Shown here piece by piece: positions 22,853 through 31,873 of a DNA stretch of 42,411 nucleotides. This DNA comes from Streptomyces spiramenti (GTDB lineage: Bacteria; Actinomycetota; Actinomycetes; Streptomycetales; Streptomycetaceae). Numbering within the stretch: position 1 is the first letter of the stretch; each line of letters begins with the position of its first letter. Both the position numbers and the translations under genes were made by a program. The DNA lies in NCBI RefSeq assembly GCF_012034385.1, contig NZ_JAAVJB010000020.1:1-42411 (forward strand), written 5' to 3'. The notes beneath the pieces were generated by a model, which saw nothing but the letters and a program-made list of their open reading frames with translations, did not search any database and was not told the DNA's origin.

Positions 22853-24208
22853 ATGCGCAGTCAGAGTCGACGCACCCGCGCAGCGATAGCCACCGCCCTC
22901 GCGGGCGGCATGCTGCTCACCGCATGCGCCGGAGCCGGTGGATCGTCAGGGGGTGACGGCGAGAGCGTCAACGTCCTCATGGTCAACAACCCCCAGATGG
23001 TGGAGCTCCAGCGGCTGACCGCCGACAACTTCACCGAGGAGACGGGGATCGAGGTGAACTTCACCGTCCTCCCCGAGAACGACGTCCGCGACAAGATCAG
23101 CCAGGACTTCGCCAGCCAGTCCGGCCAGTACGACGTGGCGACGATCTCCAACTACGAGACGCCGATCTACGCCCGCAACGGCTGGCTCCACGAACTGGAC
23201 CCCTTCCTCGCCGACGACTCGGACTACAACGAGGAGGACATCCTGGAGCCGATGCGCCTCTCCCTCACCGGTGAGGACGGCAAGACCTACGCCCAGCCGT
23301 TCTACGGCGAGTCCTCCTTCCTGATGTACCGCAAGGACGTCTTCGAGGAGCTCGGCCTGGAGATGCCCGAGCAGCCCACCTGGGACGAGGTCGCCGAGTT
23401 CGCCGCCACGGTGGACGACGAGGTCTCCGACATGAAGGGCATCTGCCTGCGCGGTCTCCCCGGCTGGGGCGAACTGATCGCGCCGCTCACCACCGTCGTC
23501 AACACCTTCGGCGGCACCTGGTTCGACGAGGACTGGAACGCGCAGCTCACCGCCCCGGAGTTCGTCGAGGCCACCGAGTTCTACGTCAACCTGGTCCGCG
23601 ACCACGGCCAGTCCGGCGCCGCCCAGTCCGGCTACGCCGAGTGCCTGAACAACATGACCCAGGGCAACACCGCCATGTGGTATGACGCCACCGCCGGCGC
23701 CGGCTCGCTGGAGGCCGAGGGCTCCCCGGTCCAGGGCGACATCGGCTACGTGCCGGCCCCCGTCAAGGAGACCGAGTCCTCGGGCTGGCTCTACACCTGG
23801 GCCTGGGGCATGCAGAAGGCGTCTGAGAACACCGACAACGCCTGGGAGTTCATCTCCTGGGCGTCGAGCCAGGGCTACGAGGAACTGGTCGGCGAGACCA
23901 GCGGCTGGTCCAACGTCCCGGCCGGCAAGCGCGCCTCGACGTACGAGAACGCGGACTACCAGAAGGACGCCGAGGCCTTCTACGACGTGACCTTCCGTGC
24001 CATCAGCGAGGCCAAGCCGGACGACCCGGGCGTCCAGCCCCGTCCCGCCGCCGGCATCCAGTTCGTCGGCATCCCTGAGTTCACCGACCTGGGCACCCGC
24101 GTCTCCCGTGAGATCAGCGCCGCCATCGCCGGTCAGCAGAGCGTCGAGGAGGCCCTGGAGAAGGCCCAGGCCGCTGCCGAGCGCGTCGGCGAGGGGTACC
24201 AGGACTGA
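22853..24208 (+). CDS. Polyol/sugar ABC transporter substrate-binding lipoprotein
   Basis: The 451-residue protein has a lipoprotein signal with lipobox LLTAC, so it is anchored outside the membrane. It is a family 1 solute-binding protein, with features like those of mannitol/sorbitol-binding proteins (SmoE/MtlE type): YDVATISNYETPIYARNGWL, QPFYGESSFLMYRKDVFEELG and WDEVAEFA. Two adjacent ATGs start the frame; the second (22853) is better spaced from GGAG. The stop overlaps the first permease by one base (TGATG). Specificity for a sugar alcohol is inferred from the neighbouring dehydrogenase. Confidence 0.93.
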   Translation: MRSQSRRTRAAIATALAGGMLLTACAGAGGSSGGDGESVNVLMVNNPQMVELQRLTADNFTEETGIEVNFTVLPENDVRDKISQDFASQSGQYDVATISNYETPIYARNGWLHELDPFLADDSDYNEEDILEPMRLSLTGEDGKTYAQPFYGESSFLMYRKDVFEELGLEMPEQPTWDEVAEFAATVDDEVSDMKGICLRGLPGWGELIAPLTTVVNTFGGTWFDEDWNAQLTAPEFVEATEFYVNLVRDHGQSGAAQSGYAECLNNMTQGNTAMWYDATAGAGSLEAEGSPVQGDIGYVPAPVKETESSGWLYTWAWGMQKASENTDNAWEFISWASSQGYEELVGETSGWSNVPAGKRASTYENADYQKDAEAFYDVTFRAISEAKPDDPGVQPRPAAGIQFVGIPEFTDLGTRVSREISAAIAGQQSVEEALEKAQAAAERVGEGYQD

Positions 24209-25188
24209 TGAGCACCTCCCCGACCGCGGCGCCGCCGCAGTCGTCGGGCGCGGACGCCGGGCGGAACGACTCCGCCCGGCGGCCGGCCGCGGCCCGCCGC
24301 GCAAGCGTGTGGGCCCGCCGGGCGCCCCTGCTGCCGGCCCTCATATTCCTGATCATCATGACCCAGCTGCCGTTCGCGGCCACGCTGGTCATCTCGCTGT
24401 TCGACTGGAACTCGCTCTACCCCGACGACCGCGCCTTCGCGGGGCTCGCCAACTTCGGCGAGGTCCTCTCCGACGCCGACCTGCGGTCCTCGGTCCTGAC
24501 CACGATCATCCTCACCACGACGGTCGTGCTCGCCTCCCTGGTGCTCGGCCTCGCCATCGCCCTGCTCCTGGACCGGTCGTTCCGAGGCCGCGGCATCGTC
24601 CGCACGCTGATGATCGCGCCGTTCCTGGTGGTGCCCGTGGCAGCCGCGCTGCTGTGGAAGCACATGCTGTTCAACCCCGAGTACGGGCTGCTCAACGGCT
24701 CCATCAACTGGTTCGCGGGGCTCTTCGGCATCGACAACCCGATCCAGCCGGACTGGATCTCCGAGATGCCGCTGCTCGCGGTGCAGATCTCGCTGGTCTG
24801 GCAGTGGACGCCGTTCATGATGCTGATCCTGCTCGCCGGCCTGCAGAGCCGCCCGGGCGACGTCATGGAGGCGGCCCGCCTCGACGGCGCCGGCAACTGG
24901 CAGATGTTCCGCTACATCACGCTGCCGCACCTGCGCCGCTACCTCGAACTCGGCGGTCTGCTCGGCTCGATCTACATCGTGCAGAACTTCGACGCGGTGT
25001 TCATCATGACCCAGGGCGGTCTGGGCACGGCCAACCTGCCGTTCAGCATCTACCAGACCTTCTACCAGGCCCACGAGTACGGCCTCGCCTCCGCTGCCGG
25101 CGTCCTGGTGGTCATCGGCTCGATCATCCTGGCCACCTTCGCGCTGCGCGTCGTGTCGTCCCTGTTCAGCGAGGAGGGTTCCCGGTGA
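24208..25188 (+). CDS. ABC transporter permease (polyol type), first subunit
   Basis: The 326-residue membrane protein has six predicted transmembrane segments, from LLPALIFLIIMTQLPFAATL onward. The EAA loop that docks the ATPase reads MEAARLDGAGNWQMFRYITL. It is a MalF/SmoF-like binding-protein-dependent permease. The ATG overlaps the binding protein stop by one base, and the stop overlaps the second permease by GTGA. Confidence 0.94.
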   Translation: MSTSPTAAPPQSSGADAGRNDSARRPAAARRASVWARRAPLLPALIFLIIMTQLPFAATLVISLFDWNSLYPDDRAFAGLANFGEVLSDADLRSSVLTTIILTTTVVLASLVLGLAIALLLDRSFRGRGIVRTLMIAPFLVVPVAAALLWKHMLFNPEYGLLNGSINWFAGLFGIDNPIQPDWISEMPLLAVQISLVWQWTPFMMLILLAGLQSRPGDVMEAARLDGAGNWQMFRYITLPHLRRYLELGGLLGSIYIVQNFDAVFIMTQGGLGTANLPFSIYQTFYQAHEYGLASAAGVLVVIGSIILATFALRVVSSLFSEEGSR

Positions 25189-26045
25189 GCGCTGTGACCA
25201 CCACCGCCGCCCCGTCGGCCAATCTCGCCCAGCGCGGCAAGGGCGCCTTCCTCGGCCTGCTCGCGTGGGCCGTCGGCCTGCTGTTCTTCCTGCCGGTCGC
25301 CTGGATGGTGCTGACGAGCTTCCGCTCGGAGTCCGACGCGGCGACCAACCCGCCGTCGCTGACGGCGCCGCTGACGCTCGACAGCTACCGCGAGTTCTTC
25401 GGCGGCGGCGCCAGCCCCTGGCCCCCGCTGATCAACTCGCTCACCGCCTCGCTGCTCTCCACCCTCCTGGTGCTGGTGCTCGCCCTGCCGGCCGCGTACG
25501 CGCTGTCGATCCGGCCGGTCAAGGCGTGGCGGGACGTGCTGTTCTTCTTCCTGTCCACCAAGATGCTGCCGATCGTCGCCGCGCTGCTCCCGATCTACCT
25601 GATCGCGCAGAACCTCGGGATGCTGGACAACATCTGGCTGCTGATCATCCTGTACACCGCGATGAACCTGCCGATCGCGGTCTGGATGCTGCAGTCGTTC
25701 CTGGCGGAGGTACCGGCCTCGGTCATCGAGGCCGCGCAGATCGACGGTGCCCGGCTCCCCGTCATCCTCTACCGGGTGATCATGCCGATCGCCGGACCCG
25801 GTATCGCGGCGACCTCGTTGATCTGCTTCATCTTCAGCTGGAACGAGATGCTGTTCGCCCGGGTGCTCACCGGTGTGACGGCGCAGACCGCCCCGGTCTT
25901 CCTCACCAGCTTCATCACCAGCCAGGGCCTCTTCCTCGCCCAGATGTGTGCGGCCTCGTTCGCCATCTCCCTGCCGGTGCTCGCCGCGGGATTCGCCGCC
26001 CAGGACAAGCTGGTCCAGGGCCTGTCGCTAGGAGCCGTCAAGTGA
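25185..26045 (+). CDS. ABC transporter permease (polyol type), second subunit
   Basis: This 286-residue MalG/SmoG-like permease has six hydrophobic segments and the EAA loop IEAAQIDGARLPVILYRVIM. GTG 25185 overlaps the previous stop, with GAGGAGGG 7 nt before it. It overlaps the dehydrogenase gene by GTGA. No ATPase gene follows, so energy must come from a shared ATPase encoded elsewhere (MsiK-like), as known for many actinobacterial sugar importers. Confidence 0.94.
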   Translation: MSAVTTTAAPSANLAQRGKGAFLGLLAWAVGLLFFLPVAWMVLTSFRSESDAATNPPSLTAPLTLDSYREFFGGGASPWPPLINSLTASLLSTLLVLVLALPAAYALSIRPVKAWRDVLFFFLSTKMLPIVAALLPIYLIAQNLGMLDNIWLLIILYTAMNLPIAVWMLQSFLAEVPASVIEAAQIDGARLPVILYRVIMPIAGPGIAATSLICFIFSWNEMLFARVLTGVTAQTAPVFLTSFITSQGLFLAQMCAASFAISLPVLAAGFAAQDKLVQGLSLGAVK

Positions 26046-27031
26046 AAGCCGCCGTCATCGAAGCGCCCGGCAAGGTCACCGTCACCACGGTGCCCGACCC
26101 GACCCCCGGCCCCCGCGACGTGGTGGTCGAGGTCGCCTCGTGCGGCCTGTGCGGCACCGACCTGCACATCCTGGAGGGCGAGTTCGCCCCCACGCTGCCC
26201 ATCGTCCCGGGCCACGAGTTCGCGGGCACGGTCGCGGCTGTCGGCAAGGACGTCACCGAGGTCGCCGTCGGCGACAAGGTCGCGGTGGACCCCTCGCTGT
26301 ACTGCCACGAGTGCCGGTTCTGCCGTGAGGGCCGCGCCAACATGTGCGAGCGCTGGGCCGCCATCGGCGTCTCCGTGGCCGGTGGCGCGGCCGAGTTCGC
26401 GGTGGCCCCGGTCGCCAACTGCGTCAAGCTGCCCGACCACGTGGACGTCGCGGACGCGGCGCTCATCGAGCCGCTCTCCTGCGCGGTGCGCGGCTACGAC
26501 ATCCTCTCCGCCCGCATGGCCTCCCGCGTGTTGATCTACGGCTCGGGGACCATGGGCCTGATGATGCTGGAGCTCGCCAAGCTCACCGGCGCCGCCTCGG
26601 TGGACGTGGTGGACCTCAACCCCGACCGCCTGGCCACGGCGCGCACCCTCGGCTGCTCGAACGCCGCGGCCGGCGCCGACGAACTGGGCCGTCCGCAGGG
26701 CTGGGACATCGTGATCGACGCGACCGGCAACGCCGCCGCCATCCAGGACGGCATCAACCGCGTCGCGAAGGCGGGCACCTTCCTGCAGTTCGGCGTCTCC
26801 GACTACGCCACGACGGCCACCATCGAGCCGTACAAGATCTACAACCAGGAGATCACCATCACCGGCTCCATGGCGGTGCTGCACAGCTACGAGCGTGCCG
26901 CCGACCTGTTCGCCAACGGGGTGATCGACCCGGCCGTCTTCATCAGCGACCGCGTGCCGCTGGCGGAGTACCCGGCCGCGATCGACCAGTTCAAGGCCGG
27001 CAAGGGCCGCAAGATCGTCGTCGTGCCCTGA
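26042..27031 (+). CDS. Zinc-dependent polyol/alcohol dehydrogenase (MDR family)
   Basis: The 329-residue protein has the catalytic zinc site SCGLCGTDLH with GHEFAGTVAAVG and IEPLSCAVRG, the structural zinc site YCHECRFCREGRANMCERW, and a Rossmann motif YGSGTMGLMMLELAK. It resembles sorbitol, xylitol or arabinitol dehydrogenases that oxidise a polyol with NAD. GTG 26042 overlaps the permease stop. It is the last gene of the operon. No kinase is present, so the next step in the pathway lies elsewhere. Confidence 0.92.
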   Translation: MKAAVIEAPGKVTVTTVPDPTPGPRDVVVEVASCGLCGTDLHILEGEFAPTLPIVPGHEFAGTVAAVGKDVTEVAVGDKVAVDPSLYCHECRFCREGRANMCERWAAIGVSVAGGAAEFAVAPVANCVKLPDHVDVADAALIEPLSCAVRGYDILSARMASRVLIYGSGTMGLMMLELAKLTGAASVDVVDLNPDRLATARTLGCSNAAAGADELGRPQGWDIVIDATGNAAAIQDGINRVAKAGTFLQFGVSDYATTATIEPYKIYNQEITITGSMAVLHSYERAADLFANGVIDPAVFISDRVPLAEYPAAIDQFKAGKGRKIVVVP

Positions 27032-27072
27032 CACCGTCGTCGTGCCCCGAGAGGGGCGCACCGACCCACCGC

Positions 27073-27105
27073 GCGCCGCGCTCCCCGCACCGGGGTGCGC
27101 GGCGC
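27073..27105. terminator. Bidirectional terminator between dehydrogenase and thiolase
   Basis: Bases 27073-27081 pair with 27097-27105 and 27083-27086 with 27092-27095, leaving one T-T mismatch and a 5-nt loop. It lies between convergent genes ending at 27031 and 27114. Confidence 0.8.
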
Positions 27106-27113
27106 CGCGTCGT

Positions 27114-28310
27114 TCACCGCTCCAGCACCAGCGCCTGCCCCTGTCCGACGCCTACGCACAGCGAGGCGACCCCCACCCCGGAGCCGGCTGCCGCCAGCTG
27201 GTGCGCCACCGCACCCGCCAACCTCGCCCCCGAGGCGCCCAGGGGGTGCCCCACCGCGATCGCGCCCCCGCGCGGATTGACCAGGGCCGGGTCCAGCTCC
27301 GGCAGCTCCGCCAGACACCCCAGCACCTGGGCGGCGAACGCCTCGTTGAGTTCGACCACCCCCAGCGCGTCGAACCCCCTGCCCGCCCGCTCCAGCGCAC
27401 GGCGCACGGCCCGCACCGGCCCCAGCCCGAAGTACTGCGGCTCCAGCGCGGTCACCGCCGACGCCGTCACCCGCGCCAACGGCTCCCGTCCCGTCGCCGC
27501 CACCCCCGCCTCGTCCGCCAGCAGCAGCGCCGCCGCGCCGTCGCTCAGCGGCGAGGAGTTCCCCGCCGTGACCGTCCCGCCCTCCTCGCGGAAGGCCGGG
27601 CGCAGCCGTGCCAGGGACGCCGTGTCACCGTCGTCGCGGATCGGTTCGTCCCGCTCCAGCTCCACGCCCGGGACGGCCACCACCTCCGCCTCGTGGGCGC
27701 CCGCGCGCCACGCGGCAGCGGCGCGCCGGTGCGACTCCAGCGCGAAGCGGTCCTGCGCGGCACGGTCGATGCCGTGCCGGTCCGCGAGCAGTTCGGCCCC
27801 CTCGCCCAGCGAGACCGTCCACGCCGGGTCCATCGCCGCATTCACCTGCCGCCACCCGAGAGCGGTGGAGTGGATCCGGGGCGGCGCCGCCGGGAACGCG
27901 CGGTCCGGCTTCTCCATGGTGAACGGGGCGCGACTCATCGACTCGACGCCGCCCGCGACCACCAGCGAGGCGTCCCCCACCGCCACGGCGCGGTACGCCT
28001 GGACCACCGCCTCCAGGCCGGAGGCGCACAACCGGTTGACGGTGCTCCCCGGCACCGAGACCGGCAACCCTGCCAGCAGCGCCGCCATGCGGCCCACGTT
28101 GCGGTTGTCCTCCCCGGCGCCGTTGGCGGTGCCGAGGACGACCTCGTCCACCCGCGCGGGATCGAGTGCCGGGCTCCGGCCGACCAAGGCCCGCACCACG
28201 TGTGCCGCCAGGTCGTCGGGGCGAACCCCGGAGAGCGCCCCGCCGTACCGGCCGCACGGCGTCCTGATGGCGTCCACGACCCAGACCTCGCGCAGCGTCC
28301 CCGCCACCAT
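27114..28310 (-). CDS. Thiolase (acetyl-CoA acyltransferase / 3-oxoadipyl-CoA thiolase-like)
   Basis: The 398-residue thiolase-fold enzyme has nucleophile Cys95 in NRLCASGLEAV, VELNEAFAAQ, GHPLGASGAR with the catalytic His, and the second active-site Cys in SLCVGVGQGQALVLER. It performs CoA-dependent cleavage of a 3-ketoacyl-CoA, or the reverse condensation. CVGVGQG resembles the end of PcaF-type thiolases, but no aromatic-degradation genes are near, so the substrate is open. It stands alone between the polyol operon and an esterase gene. Confidence 0.93.
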   Translation of the reverse strand: MVAGTLREVWVVDAIRTPCGRYGGALSGVRPDDLAAHVVRALVGRSPALDPARVDEVVLGTANGAGEDNRNVGRMAALLAGLPVSVPGSTVNRLCASGLEAVVQAYRAVAVGDASLVVAGGVESMSRAPFTMEKPDRAFPAAPPRIHSTALGWRQVNAAMDPAWTVSLGEGAELLADRHGIDRAAQDRFALESHRRAAAAWRAGAHEAEVVAVPGVELERDEPIRDDGDTASLARLRPAFREEGGTVTAGNSSPLSDGAAALLLADEAGVAATGREPLARVTASAVTALEPQYFGLGPVRAVRRALERAGRGFDALGVVELNEAFAAQVLGCLAELPELDPALVNPRGGAIAVGHPLGASGARLAGAVAHQLAAAGSGVGVASLCVGVGQGQALVLER

Positions 28311-28491
28311 GTGCGATCACCCTTCCGTCCCCGGCCGGTGCCGTGGGTAGAGTCGACCCGATCATGTCAGCGGGCCGCGGGCCCGACCAGACCGCGTCCC
28401 GCCGCGCCCGTCGCCCGGACCGCGACTGCCGGACCGCCCCGCCGCACCACCACGCGCCCACCGCGGCGCGGACACGAGAACGGGGCTCGCG

Positions 28492-29472
28492 ATGCCGTTG
28501 ACCGACATGCCGCTGGAGAAGCTGCGGGAGTACCACAGCGACGTCCCCACGCCCGGGGACTTCACCAGCTTCTGGGACGAAACGCTCGCCGCGGCCCGCG
28601 CCGCCGCCACCGGTCCCGCGACCTACCGGCCGGTCGCGGACTCCGCGCTGCGCACCGTCGACGTGTTCGACGTCCGGTTCCCCGGGTGGGACGGGCAGGC
28701 GGTGGCGGGCTGGCTGATACTTCCCAAGGGCACCACCGCGGGAGACGCACTGCCCGCGGTGGTCCGCTACAGCCCCTACAACAACGGCAGGGGGAGCTAC
28801 CTCGACCACCTGGCGTGGCCCTCCGCCGGCTACGTCCACCTGGTCGTCGACGCCCGCGGCATGGGCGACGCCACCCCGGACCCCGACCCGGCCCCCGGCC
28901 CGCAGTCGCCCCGCGGCTTCATGACCCGCGGCGTCGCCGACCGTGACCACTACTTCTACCGGCGGCTCGTGACCGACGCGGTCCGCGCGCTGGACGCGAT
29001 CCGCGAACACCCCGCGGTCGACCCCGCCCGGGTGGTCGTCAGCGGGCGCAGCCAAGGGGGCGGGCTGGCGCTGGCGACCGCCGGCCTGGCGGGCGGTGAC
29101 ACCGTTGCCGCCCTGATCGACGTGCCGTTCCTCTGCCACTTCCGCCGCGGTGCCCAGGTGGCCTCGCAGGGTCCGTACACGGACTTCACGGCCTACCTCG
29201 GCGAGCGCCAGATGGCCGACCCCGAGCAGACCTTCGGCACCCTCGACTACTTCGACGGCCTGCACTTCGCCACGCTGGCGACGGCCCCGGCTCTCTTCAG
29301 CGTCGCGCTGATGGACCCGATCTGCCCGCCGTCGACGGTCTACGCCGCCTACCACCGCTACGGGGGCGAGCGCGCCATGGCGGTCTGGCCGTTCGGCGAC
29401 CACGCGGGCGGTCGCACCGCCCAGCTGGCCAAGCAGCTGGCATGGGTCGCGGAGCGGGGCATCACCCCCTGA
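28492..29472 (+). CDS. Acetylxylan esterase / cephalosporin C deacetylase (CE7)
   Basis: The 326-residue alpha/beta hydrolase is typical in length for CE7 and has the triad Ser187 in GRSQGG, Asp275 in LMDPICPP and His304 in FGDHAGG, plus VDARGMGDATPD. The N-terminus MPLTDMPLEKLREYH matches the family. CE7 enzymes deacetylate short xylo-oligosaccharides and cephalosporin C inside the cell; there is no signal peptide here. It is divergent from the thiolase with a 181-bp gap where no clear promoter is recognised. Confidence 0.92.
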   Translation: MPLTDMPLEKLREYHSDVPTPGDFTSFWDETLAAARAAATGPATYRPVADSALRTVDVFDVRFPGWDGQAVAGWLILPKGTTAGDALPAVVRYSPYNNGRGSYLDHLAWPSAGYVHLVVDARGMGDATPDPDPAPGPQSPRGFMTRGVADRDHYFYRRLVTDAVRALDAIREHPAVDPARVVVSGRSQGGGLALATAGLAGGDTVAALIDVPFLCHFRRGAQVASQGPYTDFTAYLGERQMADPEQTFGTLDYFDGLHFATLATAPALFSVALMDPICPPSTVYAAYHRYGGERAMAVWPFGDHAGGRTAQLAKQLAWVAERGITP

Positions 29473-29498
29473 CCCCGGGCGGGCCGGGCACGGCGTGC

Positions 29499-29544
29499 GA
29501 ACGGGGCCGGGTCGGAGGTCTGCACCCCCGCCCCGGCCCCGTTC
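29499..29544. terminator. Bidirectional terminator, 13-bp stem
   Basis: Bases 29499-29511 pair perfectly with 29532-29544 around a 20-nt loop. It sits between convergent genes ending at 29472 (esterase) and 29560 (binding protein). Confidence 0.75.
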
Positions 29545-29559
29545 CGCGGTCCGTCGCGG

Positions 29560-30822
29560 CTACTCCTCGACGCGACCGCTGAGCAGTTCGGTGATGCGCT
29601 CCGAGGCCTCCCGGCCCGCCTCGATCGGGTCGGCACCCTGGAGGACCGCGGCCTGGTACTCCTTGATCAGGTCCTCCTCCTCCACCGCCGCCCAGTGGGG
29701 CGACTGCGGGGTGGCGCGGCCGTTGACCGCGCCCTGGACCATGGCCGCGGTAGCCGGCTCGTCGGCGACGACGTCGGCGAGGGTGGTGCGGTTCGGCACG
29801 AGGTTCATGGAAGTCGCCAGCTCGCTCTGCCACTTGTCGCCGGTGAGCAGCTTGACGAACTCGTAGGCCAGCCGCAGGTCGTCGGTGGCGTGCGGGATGA
29901 CCAGGTTGGAACCGCCGGTGAAGACCGCGCCGGGGGTGTCCGACTCCTTGCCCGGGACGGGGAAGAAGCCCAGCTGGTCCTCCAGCTCGGGGTTGGCGCT
30001 CAGGATCGCAGCCGCCGAACCCGGCGTCGAGATGAGCTGGGAGACCTCGTTCTCGGCGAAGACCTCCTCGTGGGGCGGGTCGGCCTCGTCCGCGTCGGCG
30101 GGTCCGTTGCCGAGTGCCTGCAACTCGGCGTAGAACTCCATGCCGGCCGCGGCTTCGGGGGTGTCGAGCGTGCCCGTCCAGTTGCCGGCGCTCTCGACCG
30201 CCAGGTCGCCCCCCTCGTCCCAGATGAAGCCCGCCAGGACGTACCAGTTCTTTCCGGGGAGGTAGATGCCCTGGCGGCCCGGGACGTCGTTGAGAAGGGT
30301 GGTGGCCTCCAGCCACTCCTCGCGGTCGGTCGGAAGCTCGTTGATGCCGACGTCCGCGAAGTGGTCCTTGCGGTAGATCACCACGCGGTTGGCCGCGTAG
30401 AAGGGGATGCCGTACTGGTGGCCGTAGAACTGGCCCGGGTCGGCCAGGCCGGGGATCCAGTCGTCGCCCGAGAGGCTGATGACCTGGTTGGTGAGGTCGG
30501 AGAGGCCTCCGGTGGCGACGTACTGTGCCACCTGGGTGTTCCCGACCTCGATGACGTCGGGACCGTCGCCGCTGGTGAGCGCCTCGGTCACCTTCTCACC
30601 GATGCCGCCCCACTCCTGGATGGTGACCTCGACCTCGACGCCGTCGTTGGCTTCCTCGAACTCGGCCACGACCTGGTCGAGGAACTCCTCCCCGGCGCTG
30701 TAGTTCATCATCCAGACCTCGAGGACGCGGCCGTCGTCGGAGGAGGAGAGGTTGGAGCACCCGACGAGAAGCGACGCCGCCGCGCCGATCCCCACGGCGC
30801 GGACGGTGAGTGTTGGTTTCAA
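29560..30822 (-). CDS. Orphan ABC transporter sugar-binding lipoprotein
   Basis: The 420-residue protein starts at TTG 30822, 5 nt after GAGGGA, and reads KPTLTVRAVGIGAAASLLVGCSN with lipobox LLVGC. The mature part is a family 1 solute-binding protein: VLEVWMMNYSAGEEFLDQV, DGPDVIEVGNTQVAQYVATGG, YGIPFYAANRVVIYRKDHF. No permease or ATPase gene adjoins it in this window: left is a convergent esterase and right a DUF4239 protein. It may feed a transporter encoded elsewhere or act as a sensor. A 24-bp palindrome lies upstream. Confidence 0.92.
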   Translation of the reverse strand: MKPTLTVRAVGIGAAASLLVGCSNLSSSDDGRVLEVWMMNYSAGEEFLDQVVAEFEEANDGVEVEVTIQEWGGIGEKVTEALTSGDGPDVIEVGNTQVAQYVATGGLSDLTNQVISLSGDDWIPGLADPGQFYGHQYGIPFYAANRVVIYRKDHFADVGINELPTDREEWLEATTLLNDVPGRQGIYLPGKNWYVLAGFIWDEGGDLAVESAGNWTGTLDTPEAAAGMEFYAELQALGNGPADADEADPPHEEVFAENEVSQLISTPGSAAAILSANPELEDQLGFFPVPGKESDTPGAVFTGGSNLVIPHATDDLRLAYEFVKLLTGDKWQSELATSMNLVPNRTTLADVVADEPATAAMVQGAVNGRATPQSPHWAAVEEEDLIKEYQAAVLQGADPIEAGREASERITELLSGRVEE

Positions 30823-30842
30823 CGGTTTCCCTCGGGAGAGAG

Positions 30843-30866
30843 GTACGGGCGCCGCGGCGCCCGTAC
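30843..30866. promoter_or_regulatory. 24-bp perfect palindrome upstream of the orphan binding protein
   Basis: The half-site GTACGGGCGCCG (30843-30854) is followed directly by its exact reverse complement (30855-30866). It ends 20 bp before the TTG start and abuts the ribosome binding site. It may be an operator for a dimeric regulator, or a transcript hairpin affecting translation. Confidence 0.75.
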
Positions 30867-31075
30867 GAACTGACGATCGAAGTGTGGGGGTGATCGACAA
30901 TAGCGACCGTCCGGCCGCACCTCACCGGAGGGGTGCGTTCCGGCTCGGGCCCCGCTGACCTTGACGGACGGCGACGAGTCTGCTCCCGATACGGCCGTGG
31001 GTCCACCCTGGAGCCGGGGTGACATCCGTCGCAGTACCCGCCGATGGCCGGACCACGCCCGTCCGCGCCGCTGTT

Positions 31076-31834
31076 TCAGGCCAGTTCGGGGAAGAGGATC
31101 TCGAAGGCCTCCGTCGGTTGGGTGATGCCGCGTGCGAACGGCGCGTCGAAGTGCCAGATGAGGAACAGCAGGAAGGCGATCAAGGCGCTGAAGAGCCCGG
31201 CGAGCAGCAACTCCCGCTTGGAGCGCTGGATCTGTAGCGTGAAGATCATGCCCAGCGCCACCACGCCGCCCGCCACCAGGCCGAACCACACCACGCCCGG
31301 CATCGTGGGCTCCGCCGCCTGGGCGCGGGCGGTCCGGGCCTCGTCCACCGCGGCGGCCCGGTCCATCAGCCCGTGGTACCCGTGGGCCTCCAGCGTGGTG
31401 GCCGGCTCGTGCAGCGTGATGGTGCGCCGGAGTTCGGCGAGGAGCGCGTCCCCTTCCTCGGTCAGTTCCTCGTTCTCCACCATGTGGGGCCATTCGACCG
31501 TCAGCACGTGGGTGACGTAGCCGTCCACCTGGTCGCGGATCTCCTCACGCACCGGCGACGGGTACGCCTCCGCCCGGGTGCTGACCTCGCGGAGCGCCTG
31601 GGCCTCGGCACGGATCCAGTCCTCGGCGGCGGCGCGTTCCTCCCACACCCCGGCCATCGCCAGGCCGAGGACGATCGCGTAGACCACGCCGATCATCATG
31701 GTGATGTACTCGATGACGTCCGGCGTCTGCGAGGTGTCCTCGCCCTCTTCGCCGCGACGGCGCAGCGTCGCGACGATCAGGACGACCGCGCAGGTTCCCG
31801 CGGTGCACAGGGTCAGAATCAGCCAGGTCGGCAC
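31076..31834 (-). CDS. DUF4239 membrane protein
   Basis: The 252-residue protein has an N-terminal transmembrane segment (WLILTLCTAGTCAVVLIVATL), a second at about 45-65 (YITMMIGVVYAIVLGLAMAG), a long soluble helical region, and two segments near the C-terminus (VVWFGLVAGGVVALGMIFTL and LLLAGLFSALIAFLLFLIW). This pattern fits DUF4239 (bestrophin-like) proteins, whose role is unknown. It starts at GTG 31834 after GAGAGGAAA and lies 39 bp downstream of a Pro-rich secreted protein gene on the same strand. Confidence 0.85.
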   Translation of the reverse strand: MPTWLILTLCTAGTCAVVLIVATLRRRGEEGEDTSQTPDVIEYITMMIGVVYAIVLGLAMAGVWEERAAAEDWIRAEAQALREVSTRAEAYPSPVREEIRDQVDGYVTHVLTVEWPHMVENEELTEEGDALLAELRRTITLHEPATTLEAHGYHGLMDRAAAVDEARTARAQAAEPTMPGVVWFGLVAGGVVALGMIFTLQIQRSKRELLLAGLFSALIAFLLFLIWHFDAPFARGITQPTEAFEILFPELA

Positions 31835-31873
31835 GGTGGGTTTCCTCTCGGGGCAAGCAGGCGAACAGCGGTG

